The notes below the pieces were generated by a model. The model was not told the origin of the DNA, searched no databases, and was given only the letters and a program-made list of their open reading frames with translations. The translations under genes were made by a program, and so were the position numbers. A DNA stretch of 64,000 nt from Liolophura sinensis. Lineage: Eukaryota; Mollusca; Polyplacophora; Chitonida; Chitonidae. How positions within the stretch are numbered: position 1 is the stretch's first letter; every line of letters begins with the position of its first letter. The stretch lies in the NCBI RefSeq assembly GCF_032854445.1, contig NC_088301.1, forward strand, positions 15,246,281 to 15,310,280, in the 5' to 3' direction. Below, in pieces: positions 1-13,640 of this stretch.

Positions 1-196
1 AAACCCACGGAAAATCAAACGATCTGGGTTGATTTGAAGTAGATCACACACGCATCGACATTTTGAATTTTTATCTTCGAAATAATTAAGTTTGACTGAA
101 ACGAGCAATGAATTAACCAAATTGAAGTCTGAGTACTTCTACAACTAGGCCTACAACTGTAAAGGAATCAACCGGTTACTAGATTTGTTTTTTTTT

Positions 197-322
197 TCAT
201 TGGTGTTTTACGCCGTACTCAAGAATATTTCACTTATACCACTGCGGCCAGCATTATGGGGTAAACCCGCTACGATCCGCAGGTTGCTGGCAGACCTTCC
301 CACGTACGGACGGAGCGGACAG
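197..322 (-). repeat. SINE family 1 (V-tRNA-headed), 5'-truncated copy
   Basis: Family 1 in its sense direction has a tRNA-like head (A-box near a 'ggttagcgt' motif, B-box 'gggttcaagtcc'), a body containing 'ataatgctggccgccgtcg' and 'gtgaaatattcttgagtac', and an (AAAT)n tail. This copy is on the minus strand and lacks the head. Confidence 0.75.
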
Positions 323-1495
323 TATTTATACACAGGCTGTTATATCAAAAGATCGACATTAGTGCTGTCAGAAAACAGGGCCATCTGTGCAGTCTTCTGC
401 CGGCCCACAGATTCAATATCGTGAAAGTGAGTAAATTATCTGCAAAAATATACTCTTTGGGACTTAAATTATATACATGACGGCATAATTTTCCGATATG
501 TATGATCGGTTAAGCCCCGAATTTAGAAAATTTATTTGCCACTAGGGAAGAAAATCGGGTAGGCCTATCCCACTGATGTACATTGCCGAAAGATGTAGAA
601 TTCGAGGTCCAATTTTCGCTACCTAGTGAAAGCTTGACGCCCATATTTCACCCAAATAATTGTATTTTCCTGCGCCACTGCACACGGATATGTGCGCCAA
701 TAATAAGAATTCAGCACGTTATATATTTTAAGGTACTTCCTAATTTTGGACTCCAGAAATGTCTTTCAACGTCTCTCCGGCCATCTGGCGGTCCTTAGCT
801 TCCGGGGCCTAGGCGGACCCTGGACCCTCGCCTAATGGACTGAGACAGTTTGGGCATTCTTAATTTACTTCCGTGATTAACCCCAAACATTCATTCATTC
901 ATTCTTCGTGAAGTACGCGCATGTGTTCCACTGTGACACTTGTTTATTTTCTTTCGCCAAAGTATTTTCGTGCTCATCTTAGCACTGTGGGGCACACAAC
1001 TGTTGCACACAGCAATCGCGAGGCAGTTACCGCATCGGCTCAAACCATGTGTAAAGCCCGAACAGTTCAAGCAAGACTTATAGACCACACACGATCATAC
1101 ATCTTTTGTATCATTAATTTTTGCAGGCGAGGGCAAGGTTTAAAATTTATTTACTATTATTTGATTGATGTTTAGAGCCACTCTCTAAGATATTTCCAGT
1201 TTAAGGGGTAGATGAATCGTTAGTGTTTGGAGTAAACCACCAACCTTTGGCGAGTTACTGACGAACTAACATGATGTGATGTATACCGATGGAAAACATA
1301 TGACCTTTAGCGAATGTGAACATGTCAACAGTCAACTGCTTTTAAAGGCCCTAAGGCCAAAGCAAATAGGGGAATCTTGGAGATCGAGTGCCGAAGAATG
1401 AGACAAATTCTACGCTTCGGATGACTTGGAGACTCAATTCCTTATATAGGAGCTGATATAAAAAAAAGCAATGCCTTTATATGTCAGATGCTTAC

Positions 1496-4400
1496 CTTCC
1501 CAACTGTCTTTGTGCATTCCACTTTTCCAGATGTAGACTATGGTTATCAGGCAGAAGAAGGCCCAAGACAAGGCGAGAGCGGCTGCGGATCCCCTGTTTA
1601 TGTGACAACAGAAGGGAATGGTGACAGCAGGAATACATGAATCACAAAGCCAGCACTGCTTCTGAGAACAGCACGCAATAGCATATCACCAGGCTATGAC
1701 ATGGTAACTAGATTACGAACGAACTTATTTTCTGTTATGCTGAATTATTCATTGCTAAACACACTCGCCAAATAAATGGAGATTGCGTGATCTGGTTAGC
1801 GTTCTAGCGCGACACAATGACCCAGGAGCCTCTCACCACTGCGGTTTGTGTGAGTTCAAGTCCAGTTCATGCTGGTTTCCTCTTCCCCAGGGATCTGATC
1901 GGTAGCCTCCCACCATAATGCTGTCCGCCGTTGAATAAGTGAAATATTCTTGACTATGGCGCAAAACACCAATCAAATGAATAAAATAGCCAAACTATAC
2001 ATTTATTTCCTCAAAATAAAAATTTTCATTTTAATTAAAAAAATCTAACCGTTCGCTGTTGTACTAAAATATTTGACCGAAAGGAACTGCCAATTAAACC
2101 TTGTAGCTAACTGGAAACGCGATATTTGTTGGCACACACAAAAAATTAATATGTGATGCTGCATGTAGAATGTATTATGTTTTTATGACGTAATATTGCG
2201 TCATATTTAACATAATATCACGTTAGTCTTACAGAACCTTTATGTTGAATTAATAGAATATGTGGGTTATATTTAACCGAGGTTGATGACTCGTTGATAT
2301 GTTGTGGAAGGAGCTTTTCGAGTTGTGGATCAAAAATTACGCACCCAAATAACATATGGCATGTCCAGAGCAACATTTAAGCAGATCCCGAAAACGGGAA
2401 ATGTTCTACACAATATTAAACGAACAAAAATGACCACTTCACATCCTGGTTTTTTCCCTGAAGGAACCGGCGCAGTGACGTAATTAGGGGTTAATTGTCT
2501 GGAAAATTTTTTCGTGCATCAGTTTTAATATTACTTTCTTATGACTGTCACACAGTTTTTGAGTATTAAACCCATTCAAGTTTGCTATGCTTAACATTCA
2601 AGAACCCTGTAGGCCCATGTAAGTTTTTACAACAAGCGTGCTTCAATAGCCTCGGAATATTATACGAAACGTATGAATGGGTTATAAAGTCAGCTCATCA
2701 AAGAGCATACACACTTCTGACGGCTTTTTTATTCTGAACGTGGGAATTTCCTGTAAACATACCTTATTCCCAGGTTAAGCACATACACTATCAGGTACTG
2801 CGCTGCAGCGTTGAAGACATTCCCCAAAAATCCCAGTATCACCGTTGGAACAACAACATTCTGTAAAAAAGTGAGGCATTACATGAATGAATATAAAGCT
2901 AATTCACAAAGGACGAGTGAACACAATTTACTAAGCTATTACGGCTGAGAGCTTTGTAAAAGAAGTCACATTTAGTTGATGTACGCTCCCCATTTCTCTT
3001 CCTCTTTGAACTTAGCGACAATAAGCGGTCAACGATGCTCCTCTGGCCGTGTGGACAATGTAATGTTTGTTGAAGGCCATGTGACTTCCATCCAAATGGT
3101 GTGTATATCTTCATGAATTTATTTATTTATTTGGTGTTTTATACCGTACTCAAGAATATTTCACTTATACGACGGCGGCCAGCATTATGGTGGGAGGAAA
3201 CCAGGCACAGTATGGTGGAAACCCACGGCCATCTGCAGGTTGCTGACACATCTTCTCACGTACGGCTGAAGAGGAAACCAATGAGAAAACACCCATCATC
3301 TCCAGGCAGCCGACAATCCTCCCGATTTATTTATTTGATTGGTGTTTTACGCCGTACTCAAGAATATCCCTCCCGATTTAAGACTACAGCCGAAACAAGC
3401 AGAGTTAAATGTTAACACGTTTAAACACATTGGTCAAGAGAAAACAACACCAACCTGAGTCTGAAGAAACCGGATAGAAACCTGGTAGATGAAATTGAAC
3501 TGGAAAGACAATCAGTAAACGGGATATTTGACGGATTCACAATAATCGAGTCATAAAAATCAGTTAACAATGATTTGCAAAAGATAAACTTTCACCGACC
3601 AGATCTGATAAATAATTTGCATCATACTTCAAAACCCCTGACCCCTTCGATGGACTAATGGTTAGAGCGTCAAAATGTTTACGCCTCAAAATCGGGAGAC
3701 CCGGGATCAAACCCTGGTCGGAGTCGTACCAAAGGCTTTAAGAAAGGTACTTGTTGCTGCCTCGCATGGCGTTCAGCACTGAGAAGATAGAGCAAGGTAT
3801 CAGGACTGGTTGGCCTGGTGTCAGTATAATGTGAATAAGTGGGGTGTCATATCTGGTATCTTTGGCATGATACCTAAGTGGTGGCAGGACTTTGGCGGCA
3901 TGGACTCGCCCGGCCACAAGGAGACACAGTACTTGTACATACACCTAAAGACACAAACACTGAAAAATTGTTAAGTACGACGTTGAATCCCACGCATTCA
4001 TTTATTCATCCATTCAAAGCTCCTATAATCGATTGATGTCCTATGTGAATTGATTAAATCAAATGATGAACTCACAATTAGGCCTGGCATGAAGAACAGC
4101 AAGTAGTCTCCTGCTAGCCTGTGTGACAAACAAATGAGTTAGTACTAAATGTCCAAATAAAAAATTAAAAATATTAAAATTCATGCATAAATGCATGATT
4201 ATGTGATCACAGTTTTAAGGGGAGTACAATATGTCCCTCCATTGTCGGTTATCCAACAAACATATCGACTTCAAGCCGTATGCGCAGTCGAACGAGCTTC
4301 AGTTGAATCTGAACAGTTGACTTCATTGATAAAGTACTGCTAATGAACAACGTTTCACGCTAATAAGCTTGTGAGAATCCTTACACATTTGACAATAGTA

Positions 4401-6296
4401 AGTTTAAATCAAAGTTTCAACCCTTTATTTCGTTTTATTTTAATTTTCCATAAATTGGGTAAAAATTTGGCTCCCCATTAATTTTGAAGATTATTTAAAT
4501 CCGTCTTACCTGCTGACGACTGGGTCTTGGTGCAGTAATAATAAAAAACGCTCAGCATTTAAGTGGAAACTCCAACAGACCAATGTAGACAGTGATATAA
4601 TGATCAAACCTGAAACGTCATACACACATTAAATATACCAAATATAACTATTTGCTCATATTCATAAACGACAAAGGATAGGACTAAACTTTTGATTTAT
4701 TGATTTATTGATTTGATTATGTATTTATTGAAATTATCAAGAATATTTCGCTTATACTATGGCGGCCAGCATTATGGTGAGAAGAAACAGAGCAGAGTCC
4801 GGGGCGAAACAACCCACCATCCGCAGGTTCCTGCAAGCCCTTCCCACGTACGACCGAAGGGAAGCCAGCATGAGCTGGACTTGAACTCACAGCGACCGCA
4901 TTGTTGAGAGGCATGCTAACTTTTGCCACCACTGAAAGAAGTATTCTTATTGGCACTGTGTATGGTGTTTAAATGGTACCTATCTGTGTAGGTTATCAAC
5001 GAAGATGCCTTTGGTCTATATAAAGCAATGGTGAACTTCTAATGTAGGGGTCTCTACAATAGTACTGCGATATCGACAATGTGGCGTTATGCCATAATCA
5101 TTTATTCTAAATTAGGCCGTTGTAAACCTTTGTGCACTTTTACAGTTTCTAGAACTTTATAAAGAGGCAGATTCCTGTTCATTTGTAGATTACTTCGGCC
5201 TCCATCTAATAACAAATTTTTTTCACAGACACGGTGAATACTCCCCGAGTTCCAGTCGAGCGTCGGGAGGTCTGTCAGCAACCTGTGGTTTATCGTGGGT
5301 TTCCTCTGAGCTCTGTCCGTTTTCCTTTCGCCATACTGCTGGTCGCCGTCGTATAAGCGAAATATTCACCGGCATGCCGTTAAACAACAGTTATATAAAT
5401 GCCGTACTTTTTTCTTGCTTTATGCCTTTCTTCTGCAAGGCAAGAATTTATTTGTGAAATAAGAGATCTCCTCAGATCAGTACTCACTTCTCTGATAATA
5501 GATACTCAACAGTTGCAATTTGTTTCCACCATAAGCCTATAAACAGAAACAAATTACATAGACAGAAAACGAGACAGGTTTGCAAAGTTTCCTTGAATGA
5601 AAAGGTGCAGAGAAGCCACACCACCGAAGATCTAAAGCAAAATGACTACCAGTGGACAGCGCAAATTGTATTAAATGCTTGATCGATGCATCGAGCAAGT
5701 ACTGAACACAGATGTGTTGTTCTTGTTGCAGGTTTGTTGTTGTTGCAGGTGGTCTTCTGTTCAGTGTGACAGTTTGAAAGATACCACACTGCCCAAGCCG
5801 CTCTGCTCTTACCCTCCAGGGCGTAGTCTTTCATATTGCAGAAGGAAGCCCTCAATCAGTTCACATCCGTGTGATACTGACCTATTGTGTATCTATTGTG
5901 TGGCTTTCTCGTGATTATTATGCCTATATCGCGAGAGTCTTTACATAATAGAACCGGAATTTCAGTTTACTGGGGACTCGGTGCTTTCCGTGCAGTGCTA
6001 GGTGTGCATGAGACTTACATGAAGAAATATATTTATTTGAATGGTGTTTTACGCCGCCCAACAAAGTACAGTGTACAACTAGCAATATAGCATCTCAAGC
6101 AACCTACCAGTAATCCCATCTTCACGACTGAGCGATGTCAATATGTTAAAAATGAGTCTACCTAAAACATACGCTTGTACGTAGCAACACTGTGTTTAAT
6201 ATAAAAGGTCAAATTTTTTTTATCACTGGAGTTTTATCACTAGAGTTTATATCAGTGAAGGGTTTGTCCTACAATGTGCAAAAAAAAACGCAAAGC

Positions 6297-6336
<40 letters not shown>

Positions 6337-9300
6337 GAAAAAGGAGTATTTTTATTTTTGTCGCTTTAATTATACTTTACAGTTTCAGATATACCGAGTG
6401 TACCACCTTACTTTTCGATGTTTTCCCGGCTAGGCAGTATGGTGGGCGAAATTAACAGGAAATCCAGAATTATCAATATCGATGTATGAATCATCGCTAT
6501 TGATGAATATATTATCGATAAATACATTATCGACCAAGGCATTTTACATATTGATGAATGAATTATTGATTTTTTCGCTTTGGGTTCAGTGGAAATGACT
6601 GCTTGACTGCTCAATGACCGTAGCATGGTGGCTTAGGCATCAGAAATCAGGGCCATCTCAGTGCATTAGGCGGTCAGTGCTTTAGAATATACTGTACTTA
6701 ACAAGAGAGACAGCCGTACGAATGATACATGTACTAACTTATTAATAGATGCCAATAATGTATTTATCAATATCGATAAAGCATTTGTCAGTGTTGATAA
6801 TTCTTTTATCAATATCGATTAATGAATAATCAATAAAATTGTTAAATATTTCAATAATGCATTATACTACATTATACTACATACACGTAGTATAATAAAG
6901 AATAATAAATTATATTACATAGTATAATAAAAAAAATAATGGATTATGCTCCATAGGATAAACAAGATAAAATCATAACACGAAATAAACCTTATAATTA
7001 TAATAAATACTTTACCTGTGCAAATAAGGTGTCACAAGCCGTGGTCAGTCCCACACAGATAAATACTCCGGTAACATTCAGCACCTATAAGAAGTTATGC
7101 ATTTATTACATTTTTCTGTTTTTCAGTAATATTTGACTGATAAGTCGGCCAAGTCGTTAGATGAAAGAAGGTGGGGTAGATATTATTTATTTCTTTATCT
7201 CTTTATGTTGCTTAAATTACAATAAAATATATACCTTGTCAGTCGGGTTAAGAAAAGGGAGGGCAGGTAGGTTGTACCCTACACCAAGCCTTCAAATCCG
7301 CCGGTCTAAAACTCGAATATCACTGGATTTGAAAACAGCTCTTGAACTCCCATGAAACAAAATTCCCATATAAATCAATTCATCAGTTAACTCGCCAAAG
7401 CGAAAGAGTATTTATTACTCACCGAAACTGCCAATGCAACTGCTGCAAGGTCATTTTTTCCCAAGTGACCACAAAACATTAAGGAGACCGGTGTAGGGGA
7501 GAAAAGAAAGAATGACGAGAGCGACTACAAAAAATCAGAAACCCTTTTTGTAGCATTCTGTTACCTTTACAAATAGCTGCTTTTAAATCTCATAATAAGA
7601 GCTAAACTGCAATTCAAAGATATGAATATCTTTAAAAGATACAATATTTTAAACGGTATGCCTGTATATATCCGTTCGTATATATACGTAAGCTTCTGTA
7701 AGACTTCACTGAAGCATGAAACATCCTCGTTAGCTGAGTTCAAACCGTACAATATCTAAACATGATACAAATATTCTTAAAACGATAACATTTTTAGGGT
7801 TTTATCTTTCAATGTCTTATTTTTTATTTCTTAACATTGAATGCATATATATATCATGATTGGGCTCAGCATAACAAATAAGTATTTCTGTCCGTTGAAT
7901 TTAATAAAGCGTTTTGATGATAAAGCAATGCTGGTAATGGTTGTATAGCGTTGTTGTACAGCTCGATGTTAATGCCTGGAAATAGTCCGTGCATGTGTTT
8001 TCATATGTTGTCGCTTTACAGCCAAACAAGACAGCTGCATGTACATACTTTCCTTAAATAAAGGTTCCGATTTCACAAGGGCATTTTTGACTTAACCCAC
8101 AGTTTGAAATATAATTTCTAGATGTCATCATAAGTGGGCTTAAAAAATTAATACCTCAGTTCGTTGGGAGCTTCATACTTTCCTGAAATAAAGGTGCCGA
8201 TTTCACAAGGGCATTTTTGATTTAAGCCAAAGGTTGAAATATAATTTCTAGATGTCATCATAAGTGGGCTTAAAAAATTAATAACTCAATTCGTTGGGAG
8301 CTTCATACTTTCCTGAAATAAAGGTGCCGATTTCACAAGGGCATTTTTGATTTAAGCCAAAGGTTGAAATAAAACTTTTAGATGTCACCTAAACGGGGCT
8401 TAAAAAAATTAATATCTCAGTTTGTTGTGAGATTCGCTGCCTGGCAGCAAACCTCATAATATGTCAGAAATACACAAATATAGTTTTCTGCCTTTGCTTA
8501 CATCTCTAAGCAAATGAAGCTTTGATCGACCCAACGGTCTCGTGCACAACGTTCTAGTCGCTTCATTCTTGCTTCACAGCACTAAATAAAAGAGCGGTGG
8601 AAATCCGTCCTGCAACAAGGAGGCACATTACACGTACATGCACCCTAATGATTCCTTCGTCGTCATATGACTGAAAAATTGTTGAGTACGACGTTAAACC
8701 CCAAGCACTCACTCACTCATTCTTGCTTCATATTTTATTTCTTGTTGCAAAAGAATGCCTCAGCAAAGGTCTACTTACCAAAACACCATGTATCCAACTT
8801 ACACTTGCTTCAGTACACAATTCAAGACTAGACTACTCAAAAAGGTTTTAAAAATTGTTCATTTCTACAGCTTCATTTATTTGTTGGCAGCTTCATTTGT
8901 GTGGTGGCCTCATAGCAGATATATATATACTGTCATTTTGGATACACACACTGAGATATTTAAGTAAATGAAATGTACAATTGTTCACACGCAGGTCAAC
9001 CATCAGAACTTTAAAAAAACGTAGGCCTCGGGCCCCTACTACCTACAAGCGTCTAACAGACATAGGCTATGCTGTGTGATTTTGTTCTAAACTGAAACAC
9101 ATTTGTGCAGCGGCCCATTATGTCTAGTCAAAAAAGATAAAGAGTGAGACCAATCACTGAAATTTTAATATTAAATATCAGAAATGTTAAATTATTGCGT
9201 AATAACAAAGAAGACAATTTTTTTTAGTTATATCGGTAATTAAATTAATTGGTAATTTCAATTATAAAAAGAAATTGTCTATATTTAAAGAAGATAATAG

Positions 9301-12300
9301 ATTAGTATTGGTAAATTAATAATTTTTGATATGTTTTTTAATGATGTCTGAATAATATTACACCTATCATGATGGTAAACTCGAAGAAAAAACTATAAAC
9401 TACAAACATTGGCTTTTCACTGATTATAAATTATTTACATTCTTTTCTCAACTCGGCTGAAACGGAAATGTGTAAAAATTAAGAAAGGAAAAAAAAACAG
9501 TCTCAACTACAAATTAAAACAATTATGAGCACATGCGTGCATTAAGGATAGATAGGTCAGAATTTCGGGATACAGGCATACTGGTTATATTCCAAAACAA
9601 TCCAAGTTAACTGAAAATAATAGTAAGAAATTTGAGAGTGAAAACCAAAGCCATTGAGATCCAGGGTCAATCCTGGGTAGGGTCACACCCATGTTGTGAC
9701 CCTCTTATTCTGGCTATACCAGCATGGTGTTCGGGTATGTGCCCTGATATTTCGTCGAGACGATCAATATATTCACGAGCCCGAAGGAGCAGGAAAATGG
9801 AAATATTGACCTTCAAGACAAAATATCAGGCTGTATACCGATGCAACACGCTGGTAAAACGAATTTATCACAGGGAAGAGCATATCGGACATTTTTTCCT
9901 TGACTCAACACCAGACAGCGACCGTTGTGTTTTTACGCTTCGAGGCTGTGTTGCCGACAGCACGCACATGTCACAGCACACAAGATTAGGAGAAGCGCAC
10001 GACGTGTGACTGGTTAACTTGGTTGAGCTGACAGAAAAATACTTTCCTTAGGTGAACTACTATATAGTCATTTTAGATTCAGTTTGCGAGTGTGTGCGAT
10101 TTAATTGTCTCAAGAAGATGTTACGAGAAGATTTTGCCACGTGTTGCTGTTGTTGCTGAATCATTAAAACTCTTTGGAAAATGAAGACAGGAGAAGTTAT
10201 TGAATCGTACATAATCGAGCAGCGTTGTTACCTGCCGAAACTTGCGTCCCAGACTCCGTAGTTATAGAAAGGTGCGTTGCTATCAGCTAGCACGTGCCTT
10301 CCTGACTGTAGGTATACAGAACAAATATCCTCGCCTGTTCGGCGTATACAGGTCAATAGAATGTTCTCTTAATGGTAAACAAAACATTTATAGGTAGTTC
10401 TAAGCAGATTACTCTGTTTTATTTAATCTTGTTTACATCCCGCGTAGCTTTGAGGCCATGCTATATAGGCCTACAACACCCGTGAACATTTATGACAGCA
10501 CTCGATGTCTGAATATTGATTTTTCCCGATCAATATATTTTTTTAAGCATTCGGTTCTCGAAAGGATGGATTTCAGTGAACAGAGCACTTGACAAAAAAG
10601 AGCACTTTATTATCAAGATCAGCATTATAGTATGGGAAAAGCTGTTCCAATTAATATTATTATCGTTGAATATTCGTATTAAGGGTATATAGTCTATCAC
10701 ATCGATTCCATCACGCACACGTTCACATAAAGAAATATATTATATTTTATGTATATATTAAGTATGAAAGAATGACTGAATGCTTAATCTGCAGTAATCT
10801 AATATGTCTGTTTTTCGACAACATTTTTTCAACATAGAAAATGAGTTCTTAGCAAAAAAGCAAAACAGCAATGGATATATTGAATTTAAAGGAAAAAACT
10901 TACATGAATTTAAGGAAATGAAATTTCATTCCCGCGCTCTCACTGCCCACCACCTAGTTTTGGTTGAAGATTGTCTTCTACCAATACCACTGAGATACTG
11001 TGCGCCTGCTACCAATACCACTGAGATAGTGTGCGCCTGCTACCAATACCACTGAGATAGTGTGTGCCTGCTACCAATACCACTGAGATACTGTGCGCCT
11101 GCTACCAATACCACTGAGATAGTGTGCACCTGCTACCAATACCACTGCGATACTGTGCGCTTGCTACCAATACCACTGAGGTAGTGTGCCTTCTACTACT
11201 ACCACTAAAATAGCGTGCCTCCTACCAGTACCACTAAAATAGTGTGCCTGCTACCAATACCATTAACATAGTGTGCCTGCAATCAGTATCACTAACATAG
11301 TTTGCCTGCAACCAATACCACTAACATAGTGTGCCTGCTAACAATACCACTAATATAGTTTGCCTGCTACCAATACCACTAAAATAGCGTGCCTACTACC
11401 AATACCACTAACATAGTGTGCCTGCTACCAACGCCACTTATATAGTGTGTCGGCTACCAACACCACTAAAATAGTGTGCCTGCTACCAACAGCACTAATA
11501 CAGTGTCTGCATATCTATACATCACACGTGAGAAAGTTCGCTAGTGACTTTCCAAATGCCAGGGGATCGAGCTTCCTCCAGCCGTAATACTGGCCGCCAC
11601 ACTATAAGTGAAAATTTCTTGAGTTCGGCGCTAAACAACAACGAAATAAATAAGTAAATGAATTGGTTTCAAATCCACATCGATTTGTGTTAGCAGTCAC
11701 AATTTATAACATTAGAATTTGTTGTGCCAGTTATTAAAAATGATTAATCAACGAGGTCGCTTTCAGTGGCTAGGAAATTTGTTTTCACGATTCCCGTTGT
11801 ACAAATAAAATGTCGTGGATTACGACGTTAAAAACAAACAAGTGTATATATTTATAGTTAGAAATACATTAAAAGTTACAATTTTAACTCGTGCATAAAA
11901 TGAAATGAGAATGAGAAATGTATAAGCTGCTAGTCATACTCAAAAATCCTGAATGGCTATACATAGTCGGAAAATATACATGCAAATTAAAACTGTCAAA
12001 TAAAAGTATCAATTGTAAAATACCTCGCCGCGGATTAACTGCTTATAGCTTCTCACACAATGTTCAGTTACAAAATTTTTAACATTAATAATGAGGAACA
12101 AAAACCTTGATTATGAAATTTTGCAAATTTTCTAATTTTGTGAAGGGTTAAAGTTCTAACAGTTTAGAAAGTGATAACTTAGCATTATAAATCTCCCCCC
12201 CCCCTCCCCGTCCACCACTGCCAAATGTAGGATTCAGCAACATTAAAGTGAAACATTAAATTTAAATTTTAACAACGTTCTTACCGCTGGCCAGGCCAGC

Positions 12301-12404
12301 GAGGTCAAGACTGTCAGCTCCGATGTAAACCAAGTGGGGAGAAATCTTTTGCTGGAACATTCCTTCCGTGTTTGGACTTTGTTCTCTGCACACATAGTCG
12401 CCAT
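1496..12404 (-). CDS. SLC47/MATE-family transporter, gene A (5' part, 9 exons; runs off left edge)
   Basis: Multidrug and toxin extrusion (MATE) transporter: a polytopic membrane protein that in animals exchanges protons for organic cations. Coding exons in transcript order are 12285-12404, 7423-7524, 7016-7084, 5488-5536, 4510-4609, 4076-4118, 3455-3499, 2763-2860 and 1496-1593, all GT-AG with phases in register (724 bp, about 241 aa). Exon 1 starts at an ATG with A at -3, encodes 40 aa and ends SLAWPA. Exon 2 carries the family signature FCGHLGKNDLAAVALAVS, exon 3 ends TACDTLFAQ, exon 5 has LNAE and HQDP, exon 8 is the conserved TM block and exon 9 ends in a Trp. Exon lengths from exon 2 on equal those of gene B (102, 69, 49, 100, 43, 45, 98, 98 bp). 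No equivalent of gene B's 114-bp exon 11 was found in 1-1495, so the C-terminal half presumably lies beyond the window. Truncation of the gene itself is possible but not shown. Confidence 0.88.
1789..1988 (+). repeat. SINE family 1, near full length
   Basis: It has head ('ctggttagcgttctagcgcg'), B-box-like 'gagttcaagtcc', body and tail; the stretch between the B-box and the body is shortened. It lies in the intron of MATE A upstream of the 1496-1593 exon. Confidence 0.75.
3117..3280 (-). repeat. SINE family 1, partial
   Basis: Tail and body on the minus strand in the MATE A intron between the 3455 and 2763 exons. The head is missing. Confidence 0.7.
3325..3368 (-). repeat. SINE family 1, 44-bp tail fragment
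   Basis: Tail plus the 'gtgttttacgccgtactc' segment only, 45 bp beyond the previous copy and in the same direction: two insertions or a broken tandem pair. Confidence 0.65.
3645..4016 (+). repeat. SINE family 2 (tRNA-headed), full length
   Basis: The head has an A-box-like 'tggttagagcgtc' and a B-box-like 'gggatcaaaccc'. The 3' end is 'gaaaaattgttaagtacgac' followed by an (ATTC/ACTC)n-like tail. It is intronic in MATE A, immediately 5' of the 4076 exon boundary. Confidence 0.7.
4693..4914 (-). repeat. SINE family 1, near full length
   Basis: Tail, body and B-box region ('ggacttgaactcacagcgac') on the minus strand in a MATE A intron. Confidence 0.75.
5243..5392 (+). repeat. SINE family 1, diverged
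   Basis: The body from the 'gaggtctgtcagcaacctg' segment to 'gtataagcgaaatattcacc' is recognisable; the tail is degraded. Confidence 0.6.
6029..6062 (-). repeat. SINE family 1, short 3' fragment
   Basis: Only the tail and 'ggtgttttacgccg' remain. Confidence 0.5.
6297..6332. repeat. (TA)n microsatellite
   Basis: About 18 perfect AT dinucleotides in a MATE A intron. Confidence 0.9.
8043..8440. repeat. Three-copy tandem repeat, 130-bp unit
   Basis: The block starting 'catactttcctgaaataaag' recurs at about 8044, 8174 and 8304. The spacing is 130 bp and the middle and third copies are nearly identical. It lies in the first intron of MATE A. Confidence 0.85.
8560..8728 (+). repeat. SINE family 2, 3' half
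   Basis: It contains 'gattccttcgtcgtcatatg', the 'gttgagtacgacgttaaacc' segment and the (ACTC)n tail; the head is missing or diverged. Confidence 0.65.
9646..9705 (+). repeat. SINE family 2, head fragment
   Basis: 'gatccagggtcaatcctggg' followed by 'gtcacaccc' matches the head of the copy at 28.2 kb. The rest of the element is not recognisable. Confidence 0.35.
10971..11513. repeat. Minisatellite, ~31-bp unit, about 17 copies
   Basis: The unit runs 'ctaccaataccactgagata' then 'gtgtgcgcctg'. The first seven or so copies are nearly identical and later ones drift (actaacata, actaaaata), which gives a homogeneity gradient. Intronic in MATE A. Confidence 0.9.
11548..11660 (+). repeat. SINE family 1, diverged 3' part
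   Basis: Body from 'gccgtaatactggccgccac' to an (AAAT)n-like tail, directly after the 31-bp minisatellite. Confidence 0.55.
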
Positions 12405-13305
12405 ATTTTCCAGAACGACTCAGTTAAAAAGGATTTTACTGAATTTATGCTGGAACAAGAGTAGCTATATAAATTAACCTCTAGGGCACAAAAAAAAATT
12501 ATGTTTTCACCCCTTCTACTATGCGTCAGCTGCATGGACTACAACACACATACACACGTATACAGAATATACAGAAGTAATTATTTTAATGTTTTAAAAT
12601 ATAAAAAAATGTCAATTTCAAACACGCGGGATTTTTTGTAATGGATTTTGATTTTTGTTTTTTTTTTTTTTTTTTGTTTTTTTTTTTGGATTTTGTGTTT
12701 TACCACGTTGCCAGGTGAGATATATATAGCCGATAATAGTAAAGTGTGTAGATAGACAGGTGAATAAAGGCATGTACTTGTAGCATAAGATATGCGCTCG
12801 TTTGACAAAGGTTTAGATCAGTTTAATATTTTGACAGCAAATATATAGTCATTTGTATACGTACGTAAGCAAAATGTTTGTAAAAGTACAGCATGCATCA
12901 CCGTACATATTGTTTTTTCACAGTCAAGGCGCGGTGAATAGGCCTACTAAAAACATTAAATATAATAAACATCAACATAACTGGATTATATGAAGTAATA
13001 AGCTGTAAGTCTGTATTAGGTGTTTGTATTTATTCAGTGTTTCCGTTTGCTTTGGCAAAGCGTTTTCAGCACTTTAGTTTGTCGTAAAATACAGTAAAAT
13101 ATTCTGCATGTATATGCAAAGAATTTATTTATTTTTTTGTTTTTTGGGGTTTTTTGGGCGCTGTACTCAAGGTCATTTCACAACTGTGGCCTACACAGCT
13201 TTTTTACATGTACATGAAAGCATAAGGAATGTTCCAGGGTACATATGTATGTATATAGGTATGTATGTATGCTTACGTGCGACGGTGTGTATACATATAC
13301 ATGTG

Positions 13306-13640
13306 TGTTTGCTTGGGATTTTACGTCGTACTTTACAATTACTCAGCCATGTTACGGCCAGGTGTCATTAGATAGATACATACTATGTCTTCCTGTGACA
13401 GGGTGAGTCTATGCCGCCAACAGTCCTGTCGCCACTATAGTAACATGCCGAAGATACCAGGCATAACACCCCACCCAGATATTATACTGACACCAGGCTA
13501 ATTAGTCCTGTTTCCTTGTGCTAGCATCTCAGTGCTGAGGGCCAAGTCAGTACAGCAAGTATCATTTTTGGTATGACCCCACCCCCGTTTGATCCCAGGT
13601 CTCCCGACTTCGAGGCTGGTGCTAAGGAATAGCTTCAATT
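13306..13640 (-). repeat. SINE family 2, near full length, minus strand
   Basis: It starts with the 3' end segment ('gattttacgtcgtac') and ends at the head, with B-box complement 'tttgatcccaggtctcccga'. It parallels the plus-strand copy at 3645-4016, including the shared 'tatactgacaccagg' stretch. Confidence 0.65.

Noticed and set aside
1797-1870. Possible tRNA gene (A-box and B-box)
   Set aside because: No cloverleaf or acceptor stem follows; the boxes belong to the SINE head. The same holds for 3650-3720 and other SINE copies.
11000-11500. CRISPR-like array
   Set aside because: The 31-bp units are directly adjacent with no spacers, and the genome is eukaryotic.
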